From Desulfofundulus luciae (GTDB taxonomy: Bacteria; Bacillota; Desulfotomaculia; Desulfotomaculales; Desulfovirgulaceae): a stretch of 64,000 nucleotides of DNA. The translations under genes and the position numbers were made by a program. Where the stretch lies: positions 62,001-126,000 of the forward strand of contig NZ_JAUSUX010000003.1 of assembly GCF_030813795.1 (NCBI RefSeq), in the 5' to 3' direction. A model generated the notes under the pieces. It made no database searches, was not told where the DNA came from, and saw only the letters and a list, made by a program, of their open reading frames with translations. Positions 55,375 through 63,132 of the stretch are shown piece by piece; within the stretch, counting starts at the first letter, position 1, and each line of letters begins with the position of its first letter.

Positions 55375-55779
55375 TTGGACAGGGGGAGAGGGAACCCGCA
55401 GCACCGGTGGCTGTCTTTCGCCGGTGAAACGGTAGATGATAACACGATTTTAATCCAGCGCACTTTGCGTTCCGGCCAAAAGGTCCATTACGACGGCAAT
55501 ATCGTCATTATTGGCGATATCAACCCGGGGGCGGAGGTGGTGGCTACGGGCAACATCATTGTGATGGGTGCCGTACGGGGGGTAGTTCACGCCGGCGCCG
55601 GTGGAAATGAAAAGGCTATGGTGCTGGCCTTCCGCCTGGAACCCACCCAGCTTCGCATTGCCGGTCACATTACGCGTCCCCCGGATGGGCAGAGCTCAAA
55701 ACCCGAACAACCTGAAGTGGCCCGGATAAAGAATGGGGTAGTGACAATCGAAATTTTTAATGGGGAACGCCAGGGATGA
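55375..55779 (+). CDS. minC: MinC reduced to its C-terminal domain
   Basis: Septum-site inhibitor. Residues about 18-110 are the MinC C-terminal beta-helix that binds MinD and FtsZ tails (QRTLRSGQKVHYDGNIVII, VNPGAEV-like GDINPGAEVVATGNIIVMG, RIAGHITRPP). The N-terminal FtsZ-antagonist domain of normal MinC (about 100 residues) is missing: the protein is 134 residues against about 220, starting with a TTG behind GGGGGGAA. The upstream 150 bases hold a terminator and no coding frame, so this is not a frameshift. Cotranscribed with minD and minE. Confidence 0.85.
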   Translation: MDRGRGNPQHRWLSFAGETVDDNTILIQRTLRSGQKVHYDGNIVIIGDINPGAEVVATGNIIVMGAVRGVVHAGAGGNEKAMVLAFRLEPTQLRIAGHITRPPDGQSSKPEQPEVARIKNGVVTIEIFNGERQG

Positions 55780-55812
55780 AAATTGGCAAACTGTTGAAGA
55801 GGAGGCTCTTAT

Positions 55813-56607
55813 ATGGGTGAGGTCATCGTAGTTACGTCCGGCAAGGGAGGAGTTGGTAAAACCACCACCACGGCCAACCTGGGGGCCGGGCTGGCCACTC
55901 ACGGGCACCGGGTGGTACTGGTGGATGCCGATATCGGGCTGCGCAACCTGGACGTGGTTCTGGGGCTGGAAAACCGCATTGTTTACGATATAACCGATGT
56001 TACCGGGGGGCATTGCCGCCTGCGGCAGGCTTTGATCAAGGACAAGCGCTTCGAGGGGCTGTTCCTTTTGCCTGCCGCCCAGACCAAAGATAAAACGGCG
56101 GTCAGCCCGGACCAGATGAAGGCCCTGTGTGAGGAACTCAAACAGGAATTCGACTACGTGATTATTGACTGTCCGGCAGGGATCGAGCAGGGCTTTCGCA
56201 ATGCCATTGCCGGGGCGGACAAGGCCATCGTGGTGACTACCCCCGAAGTAGCTGCCGTACGGGATGCGGACCGGATCATCGGTCTTCTGGAGGCGGCCGA
56301 ACTGCGGGACCCCAGGCTGATTATCAACCGTATTCGCCCGCGCATGGTGCGCCACGGGGATATGATGAGCATTGAGGATATCATCGACATCCTGGCCATC
56401 GATCTTCTGGGGGTGGTGCCGGAAGACGAGATGGTGGTGATCAGCACCAACCGCGGGGAACCCGTGGTCCAGGATGAACGTTCCCGCTCGGGACAGGCTT
56501 ATCGCAATATTGTCCGGCGGATCAAGGGAGAGCCGGTACCGATGATGAATCTGGACGAAGGCGGTTTTGTATCTCGCTTTTTGCGGCGGATGATTGGTTT
56601 GCCCTAA
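55813..56607 (+). CDS. minD: Septum site-determining ATPase MinD
   Basis: ParA-type ATPase that binds the membrane with ATP and carries MinC. Deviant Walker A SGKGGVGKTTTTANLG, Walker B region VIIDCPAGIE, and the C-terminal amphipathic membrane helix FVSRFLRRMIGL. 264 residues. ATG with AAGAGGAGG in front. Confidence 0.97.
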   Translation: MGEVIVVTSGKGGVGKTTTTANLGAGLATHGHRVVLVDADIGLRNLDVVLGLENRIVYDITDVTGGHCRLRQALIKDKRFEGLFLLPAAQTKDKTAVSPDQMKALCEELKQEFDYVIIDCPAGIEQGFRNAIAGADKAIVVTTPEVAAVRDADRIIGLLEAAELRDPRLIINRIRPRMVRHGDMMSIEDIIDILAIDLLGVVPEDEMVVISTNRGEPVVQDERSRSGQAYRNIVRRIKGEPVPMMNLDEGGFVSRFLRRMIGLP

Positions 56608-56629
56608 TCTACTGGAAGGGGGGTTGGCC

Positions 56630-56917
56630 TTGCTGGAGTTTTTAAACCGCGTTTTCGGGCGGGAAGCCGGTGGGAGTAAAAATGTGGCCAAGGAGAGGTT
56701 ACGCCTGGTGCTGGTGCACGACCGGGCCAGTGTTTCGCCCCAGCTCTTGCAAACCTTAAAGACGGAATTGATCAAGGTCATTGAAAAATACATGGATATT
56801 GACGAGGATGCACTGGAGATCAACCTGGACAGCAATGAAACCCAGGTGGCCCTGGTGGCCAGCATTCCGGTAAAGGGTATGAAACGCGTGACGAGGCACC
56901 TGGCGTCGGGTATTTAA
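56630..56917 (+). CDS. minE: Cell division topological factor MinE
   Basis: Activates the MinD ATPase and drives MinD oscillation. Small protein of 95 residues with the conserved N-terminal helix LEFLNRVFG, anti-MinCD segment (AKERLRLVLVHDRA) and the dimer domain (LLQTLKTELIKVIEKYMDI). TTG 56630 with GGAAGGGGGG upstream. Together with minD, and no divIVA seen here, the Min system is of the oscillating kind. Confidence 0.95.
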   Translation: MLEFLNRVFGREAGGSKNVAKERLRLVLVHDRASVSPQLLQTLKTELIKVIEKYMDIDEDALEINLDSNETQVALVASIPVKGMKRVTRHLASGI

Positions 56918-57038
56918 GGGGCAACCGCATAATCACCACACCCTGACCCTGTGGTAATTTGGTATTACCCCGGGGCTTTTTTTGTCCCTGGAGGTGGTAT
57001 ATAATTAACAGGAAATCAACTAGAAGCGGTGATTTTCC

Positions 57039-58367
57039 TTGGTTAGTAAGCGGTTTGCACGCAGCCTTGATCATGTCCTCCTCCTGGCCGCCGGCATGGT
57101 GGTTCTCTTTAGTTTAGTGGCCATCGGCAGCGCCACCCTGGAATTTACCGATGAATCATTCAGCCGGTTAAAGAATCTTTTTTTTGTCGTAAAACTCCTG
57201 CATCTGGACTATGCCTACGTTGTCAGACAGCTGGCCTGGATTTTTATCGGTTTGTGGGTCATGGCGGCAATCATGTATATACCTTACGAAGATCTTTGCA
57301 AACACGCCCGGGAGCTGTATATACTCAACCTGGTCATGCTAATTGCGGTAATCTTTTTGGGACGGGAAGCTCTGGGTGCGCAGCGCTGGATTTATATCGG
57401 CCCTTTTAATTTTCAGCCTTCCGAGTTTTCCAAGCTGATCATGATCATCACCTTCGCCAGTTTCCTGTCCGCCCGGGAAGGCCGCTTGAACCGCCTGCGG
57501 GATCTCCTGCCCTGTTTTGTGTACGTGGGGATACCCACCCTTTTGATCTTAAAGCAACCGGACCTGGGTACTTCCCTGGTGTTTGTGGCCATCATGTTCG
57601 GCATGCTCTTTTTGGCCGGGGCCAGGCCGGGGTTGCTCCTGGCCCTGATCGGCGCCGGCCTGGCCCTGATGGTCGGCCTGTTTGTCCTGCATATGTACCT
57701 GCATAACGCCGACATTGGCCTGGAAAAACAGTTGCTGGCCCTGGAACAGCAGAAAAAGGCGGCCGTTTCCGAAACGGCCAGGCAGGAGCTGCAAAGAAAA
57801 TATCAACAGGTGGAGAGGGATTACCGGGAAGCCCACCGCCGGCATGAGTCCTTCCACCGGCATATCCTCAAAGAATACCAGGTGACCCGGCTGACCGTTT
57901 TTCTGGATCCCCAGAGCGATTTGCTGGGGGCGGGCTACCACGTGTGGCAGTCGCTCATTGCCATTGGCTCCGGAGGGTTCCTGGGCAAGGGGTTGCTGGG
58001 CGGTACCCAGAGTCACCTCACCTTTCTGCCCATCCGCCATACCGACTTTATTTTCTCGGTTGTAGGCGAGGAGTTCGGGTTTATGGGAGCGGTGGTGCTC
58101 CTGGGCCTGTACCTGGTCCTCTTATACCGGGGATTAAAAATTGCTTCCCAGGCCAGAGATCTGCAGGGGGTGCTGCTGGCCGGCGGAGTGGTTTGTATGT
58201 TTGCCTTTCACATCTTTGTCAATATCGGCATGACGGCCGGGATCATGCCGGTGACGGGTATCCCGTTGCCCCTTTTCAGTTACGGCGGCAGCAACATGAT
58301 CATGAACCTGGCGGCGCTGGGGCTTTTGCTGAACGTTTACATGAGGCGCAAGAAAATCCTGTTTTAG
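57039..58367 (+). CDS. rodA: RodA/FtsW-family glycosyltransferase with insertion
   Basis: SEDS-family peptidoglycan polymerase with about ten membrane helices, partner of PBP2. Conserved PSEFSKL segment, LKQPDLGTS (with the catalytic Asp), GIPLPLFSYGGSNM near the C-terminus. 442 residues against about 370-400 in RodA. About 50 extra residues at 224-273 (LEKQLLALEQQKKAAVSETA ... RRHESFH), highly charged and heptad-like, sit in the large extracytoplasmic loop just before the conserved HILKEYQ segment. ATG or TTG region: TTG/GTG at 57039 after GGTGATTTTCC. Confidence 0.93.
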   Translation: MVSKRFARSLDHVLLLAAGMVVLFSLVAIGSATLEFTDESFSRLKNLFFVVKLLHLDYAYVVRQLAWIFIGLWVMAAIMYIPYEDLCKHARELYILNLVMLIAVIFLGREALGAQRWIYIGPFNFQPSEFSKLIMIITFASFLSAREGRLNRLRDLLPCFVYVGIPTLLILKQPDLGTSLVFVAIMFGMLFLAGARPGLLLALIGAGLALMVGLFVLHMYLHNADIGLEKQLLALEQQKKAAVSETARQELQRKYQQVERDYREAHRRHESFHRHILKEYQVTRLTVFLDPQSDLLGAGYHVWQSLIAIGSGGFLGKGLLGGTQSHLTFLPIRHTDFIFSVVGEEFGFMGAVVLLGLYLVLLYRGLKIASQARDLQGVLLAGGVVCMFAFHIFVNIGMTAGIMPVTGIPLPLFSYGGSNMIMNLAALGLLLNVYMRRKKILF

Positions 58368-58471
58368 GGTGGCATCCTGATCGCCGTCCTGATGCTCCAG
58401 GATACGGTAAATTTTGTGCTCCACCTCCGGGTGGACCAGAAGGATGTCGCGGTAAATTAAGACCGGGGCTT

Positions 58472-58501
58472 GTCATATTTGTCCCCCCTGTCCAATATAA
58501 T
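58472..58501 (+). promoter_or_regulatory. Probable sigma-E promoter of spoIVFA-spoIVFB
   Basis: GTCATATT (58472-58479), 14-base spacer, AATATAAT (58494-58501). This fits the Bacillus sigma-E pattern (-35 KMATATT, 14-15 bases, -10 CATACAHT) in 6 of 8 bases of the -10. spoIVFAB is a sigma-E operon in Bacillus. Confidence 0.5.
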
Positions 58502-58525
58502 TTTTCCAGCAGGGGGGATGAAATC

Positions 58526-59263
58526 TTGCTTTGGAGCAGGCGTAAAAGAAAATACCCCATCTCTGAATATCCACGCGCCGAAGACTGGCCGTACCGGTAC
58601 CCCCCTTCCAGGGGTAGCCGGGGTAACAACTGGTTCTGGCGGGGCATGGCGGCTGTGGTTATCTTTGCTATTCTGCTCCTGGCCCGGGAACTTCCCTATC
58701 CTGGGGGGGAACAGGTGCGGGAAGGCCTGCGCTACCTTTTGACCACCGAGTGGAACTACCAGCCCGTGGTACAAAAGGTTGTGCAGTTGGCCCTGCAAAT
58801 GATCAACGTGGATCAGCCCTTTCCCGAAGATATACCCCCGGGCACCCGCCAGACCCTGGGTCCTGCCGGTGAAGATGGACGTTTCCAGATCCCCGTGTCG
58901 GGCAAGGTGGTGCGGGGTTTCGGGTGGTCGCGGGACCCCCTGGATGACCTGGAGCGTTTCCATGCAGGTATTGATATTGCCGCGCCGGTGGGTACGCCCG
59001 TGAAAGCGGCCCGGGAGGGCCGGGTGGCCAGGGTGGGAGAGGATCCTTCCCTGGGCCGGTTTGTGCTCCTGGAGCACGGGGAGGGGGATTATACTTTATA
59101 CGCTGGGTTGAGTGGGATCGCCGTGACCTCCGGGCAGCAGGTGGCCGCGGGGCAAAAACTGGCTGAAGTGGGGGACAGGGGCGATGTGGCCGGCGGCGGT
59201 TTGCATTTTGAAGTACGGGAAAAGGGAAGGTTGATCGATCCCCTGGTCAAGTTGCAGTTTTGA
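58526..59263 (+). CDS. spoIVFA: SpoIVFA-like inhibitor of the sigma-K protease (degenerate LytM domain)
   Basis: Single-pass membrane protein (helix about 39-55) with a C-terminal M23/LytM domain (about 115-240). Zinc ligands are kept: H146 and D150 in HAGID and H227 in GLHFEV. The two catalytic His are not: the position in YAHLS is Gly (YAGLS, 193) and the first His of HLHF is Gly (GGLH, 225). A non-catalytic LytM protein beside an M50 protease is the SpoIVFA/SpoIVFB arrangement; SpoIVFA holds SpoIVFB inactive with BofA in the outer forespore membrane. TTG 58526 with AGGGGGGAT. 245 residues. Confidence 0.75.
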   Translation: MLWSRRKRKYPISEYPRAEDWPYRYPPSRGSRGNNWFWRGMAAVVIFAILLLARELPYPGGEQVREGLRYLLTTEWNYQPVVQKVVQLALQMINVDQPFPEDIPPGTRQTLGPAGEDGRFQIPVSGKVVRGFGWSRDPLDDLERFHAGIDIAAPVGTPVKAAREGRVARVGEDPSLGRFVLLEHGEGDYTLYAGLSGIAVTSGQQVAAGQKLAEVGDRGDVAGGGLHFEVREKGRLIDPLVKLQF

Positions 59264-59273
59264 GGTGGTTTCC

Positions 59274-60155
59274 ATGCGCCTGGGGCGAATCATGGGGGTG
59301 GATTTATACCTGAATGCCTTTTTCCTGGCCCTTCTGGGCCTCTTCCTTGTGGCCGGCATCCTGGGCAAGGGGCTGGTGGCCTTTGCCGTAGTGCTGGTTC
59401 ATGAGCTTGCCCATGTAGCCTGCGCCCGGTACCTGGGCGTGCCGGTGAACGAAGTGGAACTGTTGCCCTTCGGCGGGGTCACCCGCATGGGCAGCGAACT
59501 GGTTCTGGATCCCGTCAAAGAAGTTTATGTGGCCGCGGCCGGGCCGTTGTGCAATGTGGTTATGGTCCTTCTGGGCCTGGCCATGAAGAACTACGGTTTA
59601 TGGCATGACGAACTGGGGCCTTTTTTTCTCCAGTGCAACCTGCTCATTGCCGCCTTCAATCTCCTGCCCGCCCTGCCCCTTGATGGCGGCCGGGTTTACC
59701 GTGCCGGCCTGGCCGGCAGGATGAGCATAAAGGAGGCCACCTACCGGGCGGCCACCCTGGGGCAGGTCTTTGCCGTGGCCGTGGTGCTGCTGGGCTCCCT
59801 GGGGTTGTTGTTTGGTTTTACGGGTTTAGATATTCTGTTCACGGGGCTCTTTTTGTTTTTTGCCGCCACCCGGGAGCGGGGCATGGCCCCCTACCTCTTT
59901 ATGGGTCAACTGGCTGGTAAAAAGGGCGAGATCCTGAGGGCCGGGGTGCTTCCCGTGCAATCGCTGATTGCCCTGGAAGACGTCCCCCTGGGCAAGATTG
60001 TCAAACCCTTTTTACCCCAGAAGTTTCACCTGGTGCTGGTTCTTGACCGCCAGTGGCAGTATAAAGGGTTTCTTACCGAAACCCAGATTATTGACGGCCT
60101 GTTGAACCACGGGGTGGACCTGCCCGTGGGCCGCCTGCCTTTGCAGCCGCTTTAG
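59274..60155 (+). CDS. spoIVFB: SpoIVFB-like M50 site-2 protease with CBS domain
   Basis: Intramembrane zinc protease that cleaves pro-sigma-K during late sporulation. HELAH at residues 43-47 (zinc His and catalytic Glu) and LPALPLDGGR, where Asp137 is the third ligand. Six or so membrane segments, then a CBS domain (about 230-290) that senses ATP. Starts at ATG 59274 (GAGGTGG upstream); the GTG at 59265 is less likely. Directly follows spoIVFA. Confidence 0.9.
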   Translation: MRLGRIMGVDLYLNAFFLALLGLFLVAGILGKGLVAFAVVLVHELAHVACARYLGVPVNEVELLPFGGVTRMGSELVLDPVKEVYVAAAGPLCNVVMVLLGLAMKNYGLWHDELGPFFLQCNLLIAAFNLLPALPLDGGRVYRAGLAGRMSIKEATYRAATLGQVFAVAVVLLGSLGLLFGFTGLDILFTGLFLFFAATRERGMAPYLFMGQLAGKKGEILRAGVLPVQSLIALEDVPLGKIVKPFLPQKFHLVLVLDRQWQYKGFLTETQIIDGLLNHGVDLPVGRLPLQPL

Positions 60156-60234
60156 TATTTACAACTTTTGGTTAAACAGGTAAAATGATTTTAAGGCGTA
60201 CCTTCCCGGGCAATAATACAAGTAGGAGGATCTT

Positions 60235-62094
60235 ATGTTCGAGCTGGAACAGGTGTTACACCGGGTTCAAAAACCGGCCCGCTATGTGGGCGGGGAATGG
60301 AATGCCGTTTATAAGGATTGGGACAAAACTGCCGTAAAGGTGGCCTTTGCCTTTCCCGACGTTTACGAGGTGGGCATGTCCCACCTGGGCCTGCAGATCC
60401 TTTATCATGTGGTGAACAGCCGGGAGGATGCGCTCATGGAGCGTACCTTCGCCCCGTGGGTGGATATGGAGAGTCAAATGCGCCGCCGGGGACTACCCCT
60501 TTTTACCCTGGAGTCGCACCGGCCGGTAGCGGACTTCGACATCCTGGCCTTTACCCTGCAATATGAAATGACTTTTACCAATATCTTAAATATGCTGGAT
60601 CTTGCGGGTATCCCTTTGCGCAGCGACCGGCGGGGTCCGGAACATCCCCTGGTGATTGCCGGGGGGCCATGTGCCTTTAATCCCGAGCCCCTGGCCAGTT
60701 TTATTGACCTTTTTGTCATTGGTGAGGGGGAGGAAGTTTTTCACGAACTGCTGGACCTGTACCTGGAGGTGGGCGGGCACCGGGCCGGCCGCCGGCATTT
60801 TTTGCGCCGGGCGGCGGAAATACCCGGCATTTACGTTCCTTCCCTGTACCGGGTGGAGTATCATCCCGACGGAACAATTTCCGCCATAGAGCCCATTGCC
60901 GGCGGCGTGCCGCCAAAGGTAACCAAACGGGTCGTCCGCAACTTTGACCGGGTTTCCTTTCCTGTAAAACCGCTGGTTCCTTACCTGGGTGTGGTCCATG
61001 ACCGGGGTATGCTGGAGGTGCAGAGAGGGTGTACCCGGGGTTGTCGCTTTTGCCAGGCCGGGGTAATTTACCGGCCCGTACGGGAAAAAAGCCCGACCAC
61101 CCTGCTGCGCCAGGCTGAGGAAATTGTGAAACACACGGGCTACGACGAGATCTCCCTGGTATCCTTGAGTACCGCCGATTACTCCCGTGTTCAAGAAGTG
61201 GTTCGCTCCATGCTGGATCGATTCGGGGACATGGGAGTGAGCGTATCCCTGCCCTCCTTAAGGGTGGATGCCTTTTCCGTAGCCCTGGCCCGGGAAGTAC
61301 AGCGGGTACGCCGGGCCAGTCTTACCTTCGCCCCCGAGGCCGGTACCCAGCGCCTGCGGGATGTGATCAATAAGGGCGTGACAGAAGAAGACCTCATGGA
61401 GGCGGTTTCGGCCGCCTTTGCTGCCGGCTGGCAGGCCATCAAGCTTTACTTCATGATCGGCTTGCCTGCGGAAACCGAAGAGGACCTGCGGGGCATCGCC
61501 GAACTGGCCCGGCGGGTGCTGGCCCGGGGAAGGGAACTGGGTGTACCCAGGAACAGGCTCAGGGTTACGGTCAGTGCCTCTTCCTTTGTGCCCAAGTCCC
61601 ATACGCCCTTCCAGTGGGAGCCCCAGGTGGAAATGGAGGAGCTGTACCGCCGGCAAGCGCTTTTGCGGGGATTGTTAAAGGAAAAGGGGCTGGTTTTCCA
61701 CTGGCATGAGGTCGAAACCAGCTTTTTGGAGGCCGTTCTGGCCCGGGGAGACCGGCGCCTGGACCGGGTGCTGGAAGAGGCCTGGCGGCTGGGCTGCCGT
61801 TTTGACGGCTGGTCCGAGTGTTTTGACTTTGGCAGGTGGCAGGAAGCATTTCGTGTCGCCGGTTTGGACCCTGCCTGGTATGCCTACCGGCGTTATAAAT
61901 ACGACGACCTTTTGCCCTGGGATCACATTGATGCCGGTGTGAGCAGGAAGTACCTGGTCCTGGAACACAAGAGGGCCATGGAGGGGAAGGCTACGCCCGA
62001 CTGCCGTACCGGCAAGTGCCCCGGCTGCGGTCTCTGTCCTACCCTGGAGATCGAACCGGAAGTGCTGGACCGGGCAGGGGGCGTATCCGGATAA
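60235..62094 (+). CDS. Radical SAM protein, TIGR03960 family
   Basis: Iron-sulfur enzyme of the B12-binding-like radical SAM class. N-terminal half with AFPDVYEVGMSHLG and VIAGGPCAFNPEP (Rossmann-like, B12-domain type), then the radical SAM cluster motif CTRGCRFC at 266-273. C-terminal CRTGKCPGCGLC may hold a second cluster. 619 residues. Its companion TIGR03936 lies downstream, and rng and ribosomal genes usually follow. The reaction is not established. Confidence 0.93.
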   Translation: MFELEQVLHRVQKPARYVGGEWNAVYKDWDKTAVKVAFAFPDVYEVGMSHLGLQILYHVVNSREDALMERTFAPWVDMESQMRRRGLPLFTLESHRPVADFDILAFTLQYEMTFTNILNMLDLAGIPLRSDRRGPEHPLVIAGGPCAFNPEPLASFIDLFVIGEGEEVFHELLDLYLEVGGHRAGRRHFLRRAAEIPGIYVPSLYRVEYHPDGTISAIEPIAGGVPPKVTKRVVRNFDRVSFPVKPLVPYLGVVHDRGMLEVQRGCTRGCRFCQAGVIYRPVREKSPTTLLRQAEEIVKHTGYDEISLVSLSTADYSRVQEVVRSMLDRFGDMGVSVSLPSLRVDAFSVALAREVQRVRRASLTFAPEAGTQRLRDVINKGVTEEDLMEAVSAAFAAGWQAIKLYFMIGLPAETEEDLRGIAELARRVLARGRELGVPRNRLRVTVSASSFVPKSHTPFQWEPQVEMEELYRRQALLRGLLKEKGLVFHWHEVETSFLEAVLARGDRRLDRVLEEAWRLGCRFDGWSECFDFGRWQEAFRVAGLDPAWYAYRRYKYDDLLPWDHIDAGVSRKYLVLEHKRAMEGKATPDCRTGKCPGCGLCPTLEIEPEVLDRAGGVSG

Positions 62095-62421
62095 TGTCTC
62101 ATTACGTTTTCAGCGTCACTGCCGTTTTGCACGGAAGCGACCCAGCACTCACCGTAACCGGGTTCTCTGATAGCAATACTGCTAACCATGTGCGGCTTTA
62201 GTCCCTGCGCAGGTACCCAGCACTCACAGCAACCGGGTTCTCTAATAGTAACTGCTAACCATGTGCGGCTTTAGTCCCTGCGCAGGTACCTGGATCCGGT
62301 GAGTGCTGGGTGAGTGCTGGGTGAGTGGTGGGTGAGTGGTGGGTGAGTGGTGGGGAACGGAGCGAGCGCGTGCAAACGGCAGGCAAGTTTCGCGCAGTAA
62401 TAAATACAGGAGGTACCCATT
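62095..62421 (+). other. Intergenic region with repeat, 327 bp
   Basis: Occupied by palindromic element copy B (62121-62380), followed by a ribosome site AGGAGGT for the next gene. No coding content besides. Confidence 0.7.
62121..62380. repeat. Palindromic element, copy B, with tandem expansions
   Basis: Left arm GCCGTTTTGCACGGAAGCG then CCCAGCACTCAC (62121-62152), right arm GTGAGTGCTGG...GAACGGAGCGAGCGCGTGC to AACGGC (62299-62380). Two extras distinguish it: a 75-bp tandem duplication, with CCCAGCACTCAC at 62141 and again at 62216, and five tandem 11-bp units GTGAGTGCTGG / GTGAGTGGTGG at 62299-62353. The loop is inverted relative to copy A. Confidence 0.85.
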
Positions 62422-63111
62422 TTGCCCCGTTACCGGATTGAGTTTAGCAAAGAAGGCCCGGCCCGTTTCATCTCCCACCTGGACCTGGTGCGCACCCTTG
62501 AACGGGCCATGCGCCGGGCCGGGCTGCCCCTGGCCTTCTCCCAGGGGTTTAACCCTCACCCCCGCTTCAGCCTGGGGGCGCCTTTACCTGTGGGGGTAAA
62601 GGGAGAAAAGGAGTATTTAGACCTGGAACTGGTGGCTGCGCTCCCGGTGGATGAAATGCTTAAACGCTTAAACGATCAGCTTCCCCGGGGACTTAAGGTG
62701 ACCAGGGTATGGCGCATTCCCGATGACGCGCCGGCACTGATGGCCACCCTTGAAAAAGCCACCTACCGGGTGGACGTATCCCTGGCGCGGGAAATTACGC
62801 AGGAAGACCTGCAGAGGAGCATTAACGGGCTGCTTGAGACCCCGGAAGTCATCATTACCCGCCGGGCCGGGGAGAACAAGGAAAAGGTCCTGGATATCCG
62901 CCCGGGCATTTATGCCCTGTCCGGCCGGCTGGAAGATGACCGTGCCAGGCTGGAGATGAGCCTTGCCGTGGGTAACCGTGGAACCGTGCGCCCGGAAGAA
63001 GTGGTGCTGGTGCTGGCGGAGCGGTTCGGGCTTCCGGTTAAAGATGAGCAGCCCGATGTAATCCGGACGGGCCTATACCCGGCGGAACCAGAAAAATCCT
63101 ATAGAGGTTAA
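62422..63111 (+). CDS. TIGR03936 / DUF2344 family protein
   Basis: Conserved Firmicute protein of unknown activity, nearly always next to the TIGR03960 radical SAM gene (sometimes fused to it). Recognised by the opening RYRIEFSKEGPARFISHLDL, and by AFSQGFNPHPRFSLGAPLP. 229 residues, soluble. TTG start with AGGAGGT at good distance. Possible role in RNA or ribosome modification by context only. Confidence 0.9.
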   Translation: MPRYRIEFSKEGPARFISHLDLVRTLERAMRRAGLPLAFSQGFNPHPRFSLGAPLPVGVKGEKEYLDLELVAALPVDEMLKRLNDQLPRGLKVTRVWRIPDDAPALMATLEKATYRVDVSLAREITQEDLQRSINGLLETPEVIITRRAGENKEKVLDIRPGIYALSGRLEDDRARLEMSLAVGNRGTVRPEEVVLVLAERFGLPVKDEQPDVIRTGLYPAEPEKSYRG

Positions 63112-63132
63112 ATTTGAAAGAAGGTTTTGGTT

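Noticed and set aside
58380-58470. Minus-strand fragment (DILLVHPEVEHKIYRILEH) opposite and after rodA
   Set aside because: Looks protein-like but follows a stop, has no convincing start or ribosome site, and runs antisense into rodA; too short to call.
57944-58525. Long N-terminal extension of the SpoIVFA frame
   Set aside because: It is a shadow of rodA; the TTG at 58526 has a good ribosome site and the right N-terminus.
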